33,101 bases of DNA from Bifidobacterium aemilianum (GTDB lineage Bacteria; Actinomycetota; Actinomycetes; Actinomycetales; Bifidobacteriaceae): NCBI RefSeq assembly GCF_003315635.1, contig NZ_PDCG01000011.1:1-33101 (forward strand), written 5' to 3'. Below, piece by piece: positions 8,068 through 15,364 of this stretch; position 1 is the stretch's first letter; the number at the start of each line of letters is the position of its first letter. The position numbers were made by a program, and so were the translations under genes. The notes below the pieces were generated by a model that was given only the letters and a program-made list of their open reading frames with translations, had not been told where the DNA came from and made no database searches.

Positions 8068-8115
8068 ACAAGACTCGCCGGCGCATCCACTCTGGAATGC
8101 ACCGGCGAGTCTTGT
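8068..8115 (-). terminator. Long hairpin, likely terminator of the GH3/GtrA operon
   Basis: The perfect 14-bp arms ACAAGACTCGCCGG (8068-8081) and CCGGCGAGTCTTGT (8102-8115) are extended inward by GCATCCA/TGGAATGC with one bulge. It lies about 40 bases beyond the GtrA stop. There is no long T tail on either strand. Confidence 0.7.
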
Positions 8116-8153
8116 TGGCGGTAGGACTTTCAGACCCTAGGGGTCAGTATGTC

Positions 8154-8735
8154 TCAGGCCTGCTTATTGGCTTCCTTGTCCTTGTTCTTGGGCATGATCC
8201 ACCACTTGAGCAAGGGGTAGGAGACGATGACGGCCAGCAGGGTGTTGACCACAGAGGCCAGGGTCGAGGAGACGGCGTTATTCAGACCCATGCCCTTGCA
8301 CCACATGGTGACCCAGCCAGGCAGGACCAAGTTGACCACCACGATGATGACGGCCAGGATCGCGTACTTCCAGGCCGCCTCGGCGAAGGAGCTGTCGGAC
8401 TTGAAGACCCACTTCATCTGGACGATGAAGTTGACGATCTGGGCCAGGACCTCGGCGATCAGGAAGGTCAGGAAACCGCCCAGGCCATTGGTGTCGGGCG
8501 AGCTGTAGTTGAAGATCAGGAAGGAGAAGGGCTGGGTCATCCCCATGGCCGTCACGAAGACCGCCGTGCCGATCCAGCTCACCACGAAGCGGGTGATCGT
8601 GGAGATATTGGAGAGCAGGTTGAAGAGGATGAACTCCCAGATGTTGGGGTGGTCATGAATCCAGCGGGTCACCGCATTGGTCGGCTCCTTGGAGGGCTTG
8701 GGTTGGGTGCTGGGGGTCTGTGCGTTATCAGTCAT
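8154..8735 (-). CDS. GtrA-like four-helix membrane protein
   Basis: A 193-residue protein with an N-terminal soluble tail (Pro/Ser/Lys-rich, about 35 residues) and four predicted transmembrane helices. Visible parts include FILFNLLSNISTITRFVVSW, FLIAEVLAQIVNFIVQMKWVFKS, YAILAVIIVVVNLVLPGWV and a last helix ending YPLLKWWIMPKNKDK. The NFIVQMKWVFKSD segment is the GtrA family hallmark (consensus NFxxxRxWVF). GtrA proteins are linked to polyprenyl-phosphate sugar handling and cell-surface glycosylation. The ATG overlaps the stop of the GH3 gene by 8 bases and AAAGGA lies inside that gene's end, so translation is coupled. The coupling to a glycosidase is unusual and hints at a shared glycan substrate, which is inference only. 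Confidence 0.82.
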   Translation of the reverse strand: MTDNAQTPSTQPKPSKEPTNAVTRWIHDHPNIWEFILFNLLSNISTITRFVVSWIGTAVFVTAMGMTQPFSFLIFNYSSPDTNGLGGFLTFLIAEVLAQIVNFIVQMKWVFKSDSSFAEAAWKYAILAVIIVVVNLVLPGWVTMWCKGMGLNNAVSSTLASVVNTLLAVIVSYPLLKWWIMPKNKDKEANKQA

Positions 8736-11163
8736 GGTTGAGTTCCTTTGCTATGCGCTTGTTGGCCGCCTTGTTCCTGAAGAAGCCACGAATGAAGGAG
8801 CCGGCCCCGCGGAAGGTGTGGCCGTTGGCGATCTTGACGATGGCATCCACCATGGAGGCGTCGATCATGCCCTGGGTCATCTTGCACATGGCCCTGGGGG
8901 GCATGTTGAGGACGAAGAGGGTGTTGAGGTCGGGCTGGCCGGTCTTCTCACGGATCTTGGCCTCACGCTTGATCAGGGTCTTGGCCACCGTCCGGGCGGC
9001 GAATCCCTTGGAATCCGCCCAGGAGGAGATGGGGTCGTTAATCCCGAAGACCGTGGGCTTGCCGGGGGCGATCACCCCGTGGCCGAAGAGGCTGGCCATC
9101 TGGTTGTCGGTCACATCCTTGACCTTTCCGGTCAGGTAGGCACCCAGGGTGGGCGACGGAGCCTGGGGCTCCACATCCCCCTCGACCTGGAAGTCGACCT
9201 GCAGGGGCAGCTCGTGGGCGTTCTCGCCGACCAGGAGGGTCCATTGGCCGGACTCGGTATGCCAGGCGGTGGTCTTGGGGTCGAAGTGACGGAAGCTGTA
9301 GCGGTCGAAGTCGATACGGACCGACTTGCTCTCATGGCCCTCCAGCCAGACCTTGCTGAAGCCCTTGAGCTCGTGGTCGGGGCGCAGAACACCACCCTGG
9401 GGGCCACGAACATAGAGCTGGACGACGGTGGCACCGGCCCTGTCGGACTGGTTGGTCACAGTCAGGCTGATGCCGGTCTTGTCGGCCTTCAGGTCGCTGA
9501 AGTCGAAGGAGCTGTAGGAGAGACCAAAACCGAAGGGGAATCGCACGGGGACCTGGGCGGTCTCATAGTAGCGGTAGCCGACGAAGGGGCCTTCCCGGTA
9601 GATGGCGTCGCGGCCGACGGCCGGATACCAGTCGGCATTGGGGCAGTCCTGGTAGGCCAGGGGCCAAGTCTCAGCCAGGTGGCCGGAGGGGTTGACCTTG
9701 CCGGTCAGCACCCGGGCGATGGCCGAGGCGCCGGCCTGGCCGGACAGGCCGACATGCAGCATGGCGGACACGTCATCGAACCAGGGCAGCTCCACCGGTG
9801 AACCGGTCACCAGGACGACGACCAGTGGCTTGCCGGTTGCCTTGAGGGCGTTGACCAGGTCGGTCTGAACCTGGGGGATGGCCATGGTGGAGCGGTCCAG
9901 ACCTTCGGATTCGCTGCGCTCGTCCAGGCCGACGACCGCCAGGACCACATCGGTCTGATCGCTGGTGGCCAGGGCCACCGCATCCTCAATCAGGGGACGG
10001 TTGACATCACCGTGGCGCTCATACCCCTGCTGGTAGCCGGAGAGTGTTATGCCCTCCATCCTGCCCAGCTCATCGCACAGGTTCTCGCTCTTGGTGGCGT
10101 TGACCTTGGAGGAGCCCGAACCCTGGAACCGCGCGGTCTTGGCCATGTCACCGACCAGGGCCACCCGGCTGCCGGGCTTGAAGGGCAGGACCTGGTCATC
10201 GTTCTTCAGCAGGACGATGGACCCCTCGGCCACGGTACGGGCCACATCATGGTGGGCCTCGATAAGATCCTTCGTAAGCAGGTCGTCCCGGCCAACGCCC
10301 TCGGTCTTGGTCAGCTGGGCCAGCTTGGCCACCTCGCTGGCCCGAAGGTTGAGGTCGGCGGGAGCCAGGGTGCCGGCTTCGACAGCCGCCACCAACTCAC
10401 GCACTGAAGTGTAGCCGGGCGAAGGCATCTCCAGGGTGCCGCCAGCCTTGACCGCAGCCACAGCCGAGTCGGAACCACCCCAGTCGGAGATGACCGCGCC
10501 CTTGAAGCCCCACTCCTTGCGCAGGATGTCAGTGAGCAGATGGGGGTGCTCATGGGCGTAGATGCCGTTGATCTCGTTGTAGGAGGACATGATGGCCCAG
10601 GGGTCGGCCTCACGCACGGCGATCTCGAAGCCGGTCAGGTAGACCTCACGCAGGGTCCGCTCGTCGATGACGGAATTGGAGGACTGGCGGCGCAGCTCCT
10701 GGCTGTTGACCGCGAAATGCTTGGGGCAGGCCGAGATGCCGTTGGACTGGATGCCACGGATCAGGCCGGCCGCCATGTGGCCAGCCAGCTGTGGGTCCTC
10801 GGAATAGTATTCAAAGTTGCGCCCGCACAGTGGGTTGCGCTTGATGTTCATGCCGGGGCCCAGCAGCACATTCACATCCAAGTCGTGGGCCTCGCGCCCC
10901 AGGGCCTGGCCCATGGCCTCGGCCAGCTTGGGGTCCCAGGAGTTGGCGACCGTACCGGCGGTCGGGAAGCAAGTCGCAGGCTTGGAGGCGCCTATGCCCA
11001 AGTGGTCTCCGGCACCCAGCTGCCGCCTGACCCCATGGGGGCCATCACTCATGACAAAGCTGGGAATGCCAGCCCGCTCATTGCCGCGAGAATCCCACTC
11101 AGAGGCACCGGACAGCAAGGCGGCCTTTTCCGTCGCCGAAAGTTCTTCAAGTTTCACTACCAT
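8728..11163 (-). CDS. Glycoside hydrolase family 3 beta-glycosidase, cytoplasmic
   Basis: An 811-residue enzyme that should remove terminal beta-linked sugars, most often glucose, from oligosaccharides or glycosides. The domain order is canonical. The N-terminal barrel has VMSDGPHGVR (about 37-46) and the nucleophile motif GAVISDWGGSD (around 220-230). The second domain ends near VGYRYYET/FPFGFGLSYSSF (about 525-550), followed by a fibronectin-III-like domain (about 560-665). A helical C-terminal extension follows, including LNTLFVLNMPPRAM, as in many bifidobacterial and clostridial GH3s. No signal peptide is present, so it works on imported sugars. The start at 11163 is preferred because AAAGGGGAG sits just before it; the in-frame ATG at 11178 would place that site inside the gene. 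It is the first gene of a unit with the overlapping GtrA gene. Substrate specificity cannot be read from sequence. Confidence 0.92.
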   Translation of the reverse strand: MVVKLEELSATEKAALLSGASEWDSRGNERAGIPSFVMSDGPHGVRRQLGAGDHLGIGASKPATCFPTAGTVANSWDPKLAEAMGQALGREAHDLDVNVLLGPGMNIKRNPLCGRNFEYYSEDPQLAGHMAAGLIRGIQSNGISACPKHFAVNSQELRRQSSNSVIDERTLREVYLTGFEIAVREADPWAIMSSYNEINGIYAHEHPHLLTDILRKEWGFKGAVISDWGGSDSAVAAVKAGGTLEMPSPGYTSVRELVAAVEAGTLAPADLNLRASEVAKLAQLTKTEGVGRDDLLTKDLIEAHHDVARTVAEGSIVLLKNDDQVLPFKPGSRVALVGDMAKTARFQGSGSSKVNATKSENLCDELGRMEGITLSGYQQGYERHGDVNRPLIEDAVALATSDQTDVVLAVVGLDERSESEGLDRSTMAIPQVQTDLVNALKATGKPLVVVLVTGSPVELPWFDDVSAMLHVGLSGQAGASAIARVLTGKVNPSGHLAETWPLAYQDCPNADWYPAVGRDAIYREGPFVGYRYYETAQVPVRFPFGFGLSYSSFDFSDLKADKTGISLTVTNQSDRAGATVVQLYVRGPQGGVLRPDHELKGFSKVWLEGHESKSVRIDFDRYSFRHFDPKTTAWHTESGQWTLLVGENAHELPLQVDFQVEGDVEPQAPSPTLGAYLTGKVKDVTDNQMASLFGHGVIAPGKPTVFGINDPISSWADSKGFAARTVAKTLIKREAKIREKTGQPDLNTLFVLNMPPRAMCKMTQGMIDASMVDAIVKIANGHTFRGAGSFIRGFFRNKAANKRIAKELNHD

Positions 11164-11652
11164 GGCTCCCCTTTGCACTCCATGCCGCGTGGCCCTGCCA
11201 CACGGTTAACTCATCCCATGACCCACCAAGAGGGCTCACAGGCACCGCCATCTACGAATCCTGTCCCATACGCCGGGTCAACCTTGGCAATATGGCGTAG
11301 GGGTCCGCTTACCACCCTATATTCAAACAAACCAGTCGCCGACCGCAGCCCCCACATTCACAATCTGTAGTTTTCACCGCACGAACGGTGCCGCCCAGCA
11401 CCAAGCTGGTTGGTAAGACCAGGCAATTGCCCACACGCCACCTGAAAACCGTCGTGCTCCAAGACGATCCATAGGCCATCTGGCAATGACCCCATGGAAT
11501 CACCCGATAGCCGGCATCCACATACACATTGCTACCAAGCAACACCAGCTGCCGGCCTTACCATGAGACCTTTGGTCGCAGGCTGGGTCACCAGGTGTGT
11601 TCCAAGTGATGGAGCGGGCTAACCAGGCCCTCCCCTGACACCAGCGCAGCCA
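11164..11652. other. Upstream spacer of the GH3/GtrA operon, 5' part
   Basis: No gene is recognisable. It should contain the promoter of the minus-strand GH3 gene; TTGACC appears on the minus strand around 11276-11281 but without a good -10 at normal spacing. A short inverted repeat, CCGCGTGG (11185-11192) and CCACACGG (11198-11205), lies in the predicted 5' leader, about 20 bases before the start codon. Confidence 0.4.
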
Positions 11653-11732
11653 AAATGTAACAAATTATTCGCTCTGCACACATTGCCCGGCCTTCTGCCA
11701 CTTTTAGGAGTCCCAAATGTAACAAGTTACGC
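11653..11732. repeat. Pair of direct repeats with palindromic core
   Basis: AAATGTAACAAATTATTC (11653-11670) and AAATGTAACAAGTTACGC (11715-11732) match at 15 of 18 positions. They lie 62 bases apart, close to six helical turns. The second copy contains the perfect palindrome GTAAC-AA-GTTAC. Such spacing on one DNA face is typical of paired regulator-binding sites. They lie about 490-570 bases upstream of the cytoplasmic GH3 gene. Confidence 0.55.
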
Positions 11733-11793
11733 ACCACACCGCCCGCCAGTGACGAATTCCGCACATTAAGCCCGCACAGCCCCACAACAGGAG

Positions 11794-11945
11794 GGGGAGG
11801 GTCGCATGAGTAGAGGAGCGGAATAGGGATAGGGGGGGGGGGAAGGGAAAGCGGAATGGGGATGGGAAAGGAACAGGAGAAAGGGACGAGGACACGGGAA
11901 TGACGGGACAGGAGTGGGAAGAGAGTGGGGTAACCGAAGTGGGGT
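11794..11945. other. Polypurine tract with G11 homopolymer
   Basis: Roughly 150 bases of the plus strand are overwhelmingly A and G, with only scattered pyrimidines. An uninterrupted run of eleven G lies at 11832-11842. Open frames on the minus strand across it encode Pro/Ser/Leu-rich strings that look like composition artefacts. The tract lies between the terminator of the permuted GH3 gene and the repeats upstream of the other GH3 gene. Confidence 0.6.
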
Positions 11946-11975
11946 GCAGGGACGGTATGTTCCTGCACCCCACTT
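11937..11975 (-). terminator. Terminator of the membrane-anchored GH3 gene
   Basis: The perfect 14-bp arms AAGTGGGGTGCAGG (11937-11950) and CCTGCACCCCACTT (11962-11975) enclose an 11-base loop. It lies about 80 bases past the stop at 12057. The tail is not T-rich on the minus strand. Confidence 0.65.
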
Positions 11976-12056
11976 TGGGGTTAGCGCGCCGGGTGGCGGG
12001 CCGGTCAGCTATGCGGTCTGGCCAACGACCGGGGCCGGCGGAAGCTGGTCAGCCAA

Positions 12057-15041
12057 TCAATCGGCGGACGGGGCCGAGGGGGTGTTGACACCCTCAGAGG
12101 CCTGGAGGTCGGCCAGCGGCGCGTCGGCGACCTCGCTGAGGGTCATGGTCACCTTGGCCTCATGCTGACGCTTGAGGAAGCGCTTGACGGCGACGACCTC
12201 AGCCCAGATGGCCAGGATGGCGGTCAGGGCCCAGGCAGCGTACATGGCCGTACGCCAAATGGGGGTCTCGACCTTAGGTTGACCATTCTCGTACTCCCAG
12301 CCGTTCACGGTGGTGTAGAGGATGTTCTTGGCGGCCTGGCGCATGGCGATCAAGGAGGTGGCCGACTTGTCGGTGATGTGGTTAGTCACCTTGGTAGTGG
12401 CCAGCATGGAATCACCGCCGGCGCGGATGATTTGGTCACCGTTCTGATAGCCATAGCCAGCGAAGTAATCGGTCAGGACGAAGCCCTTGAAGCCCCACTC
12501 GTCACGCAGCAGCGACTGGAGGAGGACCGGGTCGGCACCGGCGTAGACCGAGCCGATGTAGTTGAAGGAGCTCATGGCTGCCTGGGCGCCACCGTCCTTG
12601 ACGGACATCTCGAAGGGCTTGAGGTAGACCTCACGCAGAGACTGCTCGTCGGCCCAGGTGCAGACCATCTCGGTGCGGTTGGTCTCCTGCTCGTTCAGGG
12701 CGAAGTGCTTCATGAAGGAGTAGACGCCCTTGGACTTGGCCCCGGAGATCTGCTCGGCGGCCATGGTTCCAGCCATGAGCGGATCCTCGGAGAAGTACTC
12801 GAAGGTACGACCAGCGAAGGGGTTACGGTGGACGTTCATGGCAGGCGCGTACCAGCCGGCAACGTGCATATCATGGGCCATGTCACCGATCATGTCGCCG
12901 AACTGCTTGGCCAGGTCCTTGTTCCAGGTGCAGGCGAAGGCCGTGGAGGCCGGGAAGCCGATGGAACCAACCTTGGTGAAGTTGTTGTTCAGGGAGGCGG
13001 GGCCGTCGGCATCGGTCATCTGAATCTTGCCAATGGACTTGATCGCCTGGGAGCCATAGCCGCCGTTGGCGATCAGATTGTCCATGTCCTTGAAGGTCAA
13101 TTGGTCGAGCAGCTTGTCCCATTCAGCGTCGGAGTAGTCCTTGCCGCGCAGGTCAATCAGTTTCAAGCCGTTCTTGGCACCGGTGGTCGGCATCTTATCG
13201 TCGGACTTGTTGTAATCGGCGGGCTTGTAGTTGCTGTTGTTGATGAATTCTGACTTGACCTTGTCGCTCATGGTGAAGTCGGCCGGGGCCGCCGTGGCCT
13301 TGGCATAGTTGGCGAAGTGACCAGCGCGTGACAGGTAGGTGACATTGTCGCCGCGCACCTTGTCGAAGAGGTTGCTGGCAGCCTTCTTGTCACCGTTATG
13401 GGTCTTGTCAGCGCCCTTGCCGTCGTACACGTGCTTGCTGTCGATGGCCAGGTTCTGGCTGTCGATCACAGTGTGGGAGTCGGACTGGATGGAGATGCCA
13501 TAATCGCCCTGGTCCAACACGTAAGCCTTGGCCCCGTACTCATCGTAGGAGGCCATATCGGAATCCTTGAAGGAGACCTTGACCTTCTCCGAAGCGCCCG
13601 GCTTGATGAGTCCGGTCTTCTCGAAGGCGACCAGGTTGGTGGAAGCCTTCTCGATGCCGCCATCAGTATAGGGGGGATTGTAGTAGGTCTCGACAACATC
13701 CTTGCCGGCCTTGGAACCCTTGTTGGTCACGGTCACCTCGAAAGAGACCTTGCCGTCCTTGTGGGAAATCGGCCCCATCTTCTGCTCGAAGTCCGTGTAG
13801 GACAAGCCGTAACCGAAGGGATAGAGGACCGTGTCGTCGTAGTCGATCAGGCCTTCATTGGCGGCCGTCTCATAGAAGCGGTAGCCGACATAAATGCCCT
13901 CGGTGTAATTAACGAACGTGGGCTTGGCGGTGGTGGTGCCACCGGTGAAGTTGGGGTAGGACTCCTTGAACTCGTCCACGTTCTTGTAGCCGAAGTTGCC
14001 GAAGTTGTTGTAGGTGTTGGACTTCTTGAGGTCCTTGATGAAGGTATCGGAGGTCTTGCCGGAGGGGTTGACCTTGCCTGTCAGCACCTGGCCCAGGGCC
14101 TCGAAGCCGGACTGGCCGGCGGGCGGGCACCACAGGACGGACTTGATCTGAGGATGATCCTGGAGGAAGTCGAACTGGAAGGTGTTGGCGCCGTTGTAGA
14201 CCAGGGTGACCTTGGAGAAGTTCTTGCTGACCAGATCAACCATGTTGCGCTCGGTCTGGCTCAATTCCAGGAAGTGCTGGCCCTTCTTGAAGTCCTTGTA
14301 ATCCTTGGAGTTGTCCTTGTACTTGATGTCCTTGGAAGTCATGTCAGTCGGCAGGTCGGCGCCCTCGCCACCCACGCGGGTGATTACGATGACGGCCTGG
14401 TCCGAGTAGGACTTGGTCTGCTGAATCAGGGAATCGGAATACTTATCTACCGGGGTCTCAGGCAGGGTCCAATCCTGGGCGAACATGCCGACCACGGGGC
14501 GGTCCTTACGGTAGTCAGTGTAAAGCTTGGTCAGCTTGGGGTTGGCCTCGAGGCCTGCCTTCTTCATGCCATCAAGGAGGGAGACGGTGGGGTACTGGTC
14601 GGACATGGAGCCCGAACCGGTGCCGCCATAGACCGGCTGGGTCGAACCCCAGCCGAAGACGTTGACCTTCTTGGTCTGCAGGGGCAGGTTGGCATCCTGG
14701 TTCTGCAGCATGGTCACAGCCTCGGTCTGGACATCCTCGGCCAGCTTGGTGGCCTTGGCCTTGGTGGACTCGGACAGCTCGTACTTGGTGGCGACGGCGT
14801 TGTTGAGTAGAGTCGCCATGGGGCCGGACAGCATCATGGAGATGGCTACGACTACACCCACCATAGCCACGATCCAAGACTCGGAATGAACGAGCTTGCG
14901 AGCACCCTGGCTCTTGACCGTCCTCTTATTGACGGCAACTGTGATAATCAATGCCAAGACCAGCAGCACGCCGGCGGTTACCAGATACGGCACCAGCGAA
15001 TGCAGGACGTTGACAACATCAGCCATGTTGATTTGCAGCAT
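12057..15041 (-). CDS. Circularly permuted, membrane-anchored GH3 glycosidase
   Basis: A 994-residue protein with the usual GH3 domain order reversed. Two N-terminal transmembrane helices (about 15-37 and 54-80) are followed by the GH3 C-terminal domain (about 100-400: AVTMLQNQDANLPL, VGYRFYET, LYPFGYGLSYTDF). A fibronectin-III-like domain follows (about 415-520). The catalytic barrel comes last (about 625-920), with MTDADGPASLN, KHFALNEQET and the nucleophile motif FVLTDYFAGYG near 855. A third membrane helix (about 929-950, WRTAMYAAWALTAILAIWAE) and a charged tail end the protein. The catalytic part is probably outside the membrane, so it should trim glycans at the cell surface; topology is predicted only. 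AAGGAGG lies 10 bases before the ATG at 15041. The permuted order is known in some GH3 enzymes, and the triple anchoring is notable. Confidence 0.88.
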   Translation of the reverse strand: MLQINMADVVNVLHSLVPYLVTAGVLLVLALIITVAVNKRTVKSQGARKLVHSESWIVAMVGVVVAISMMLSGPMATLLNNAVATKYELSESTKAKATKLAEDVQTEAVTMLQNQDANLPLQTKKVNVFGWGSTQPVYGGTGSGSMSDQYPTVSLLDGMKKAGLEANPKLTKLYTDYRKDRPVVGMFAQDWTLPETPVDKYSDSLIQQTKSYSDQAVIVITRVGGEGADLPTDMTSKDIKYKDNSKDYKDFKKGQHFLELSQTERNMVDLVSKNFSKVTLVYNGANTFQFDFLQDHPQIKSVLWCPPAGQSGFEALGQVLTGKVNPSGKTSDTFIKDLKKSNTYNNFGNFGYKNVDEFKESYPNFTGGTTTAKPTFVNYTEGIYVGYRFYETAANEGLIDYDDTVLYPFGYGLSYTDFEQKMGPISHKDGKVSFEVTVTNKGSKAGKDVVETYYNPPYTDGGIEKASTNLVAFEKTGLIKPGASEKVKVSFKDSDMASYDEYGAKAYVLDQGDYGISIQSDSHTVIDSQNLAIDSKHVYDGKGADKTHNGDKKAASNLFDKVRGDNVTYLSRAGHFANYAKATAAPADFTMSDKVKSEFINNSNYKPADYNKSDDKMPTTGAKNGLKLIDLRGKDYSDAEWDKLLDQLTFKDMDNLIANGGYGSQAIKSIGKIQMTDADGPASLNNNFTKVGSIGFPASTAFACTWNKDLAKQFGDMIGDMAHDMHVAGWYAPAMNVHRNPFAGRTFEYFSEDPLMAGTMAAEQISGAKSKGVYSFMKHFALNEQETNRTEMVCTWADEQSLREVYLKPFEMSVKDGGAQAAMSSFNYIGSVYAGADPVLLQSLLRDEWGFKGFVLTDYFAGYGYQNGDQIIRAGGDSMLATTKVTNHITDKSATSLIAMRQAAKNILYTTVNGWEYENGQPKVETPIWRTAMYAAWALTAILAIWAEVVAVKRFLKRQHEAKVTMTLSEVADAPLADLQASEGVNTPSAPSAD

Positions 15042-15355
15042 GAATCCGTCTCCTCCTTGAATTTCTCTTCTATGATTATTCAGCTATGACTTCAGGACAT
15101 AAGGTCATTACACAGATATCTGCGATATCGAACGGCACTGGTCTCTATCATCCAGCGAGGTGCGCCGACTTCTGCGCGGTCCTCTCGTCAGTTAGTTATC
15201 ATACTTTCAAAATCTCTAACTGCCCGTAAGCGGATAACGACAACCTGTTCATATCCTCGCACAAGTTGCAGGTATTCGACAGCAGAGCAAACGAGCTGTG
15301 ACAACTTTCTATGCTTGTGTCAAGTCCACGGACCCAGGGGGTATTGACCGCTAGG
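15042..15355. promoter_or_regulatory. Divergent control region between GH3 gene and Ser/Thr kinase gene
   Basis: The spacer carries signals for both directions. On the minus strand a TATGAT-like -10 lies at 15198-15203. Just upstream of it, GTTATCCGCTTAC (plus-strand 15226-15238) matches the E. coli lac operator core over ten consecutive bases and suggests a LacI-family site for the GH3 gene. For the kinase a TATGCT -10 lies at 15310-15315 with no clear -35. I see no gene here. Confidence 0.45.
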
Positions 15356-15364
15356 ATGAGCAGC

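Noticed and set aside
8677..9801. 374-residue plus-strand frame opposite the GH3/GtrA genes
   Set aside because: No recognisable domain, and it spans two genes on the opposite strand that have convincing motifs.
11588..11973. Pro/Ser/Leu-rich minus-strand frames over the polypurine tract, considered as a small secreted protein
   Set aside because: They follow directly from the purine-rich composition, overlap each other in two frames and contain the G11 homopolymer and part of a terminator.
13398..14810. 470-residue plus-strand frame opposite the permuted GH3 gene
   Set aside because: Leu/Val/Gly-rich shadow without start signals or family features.
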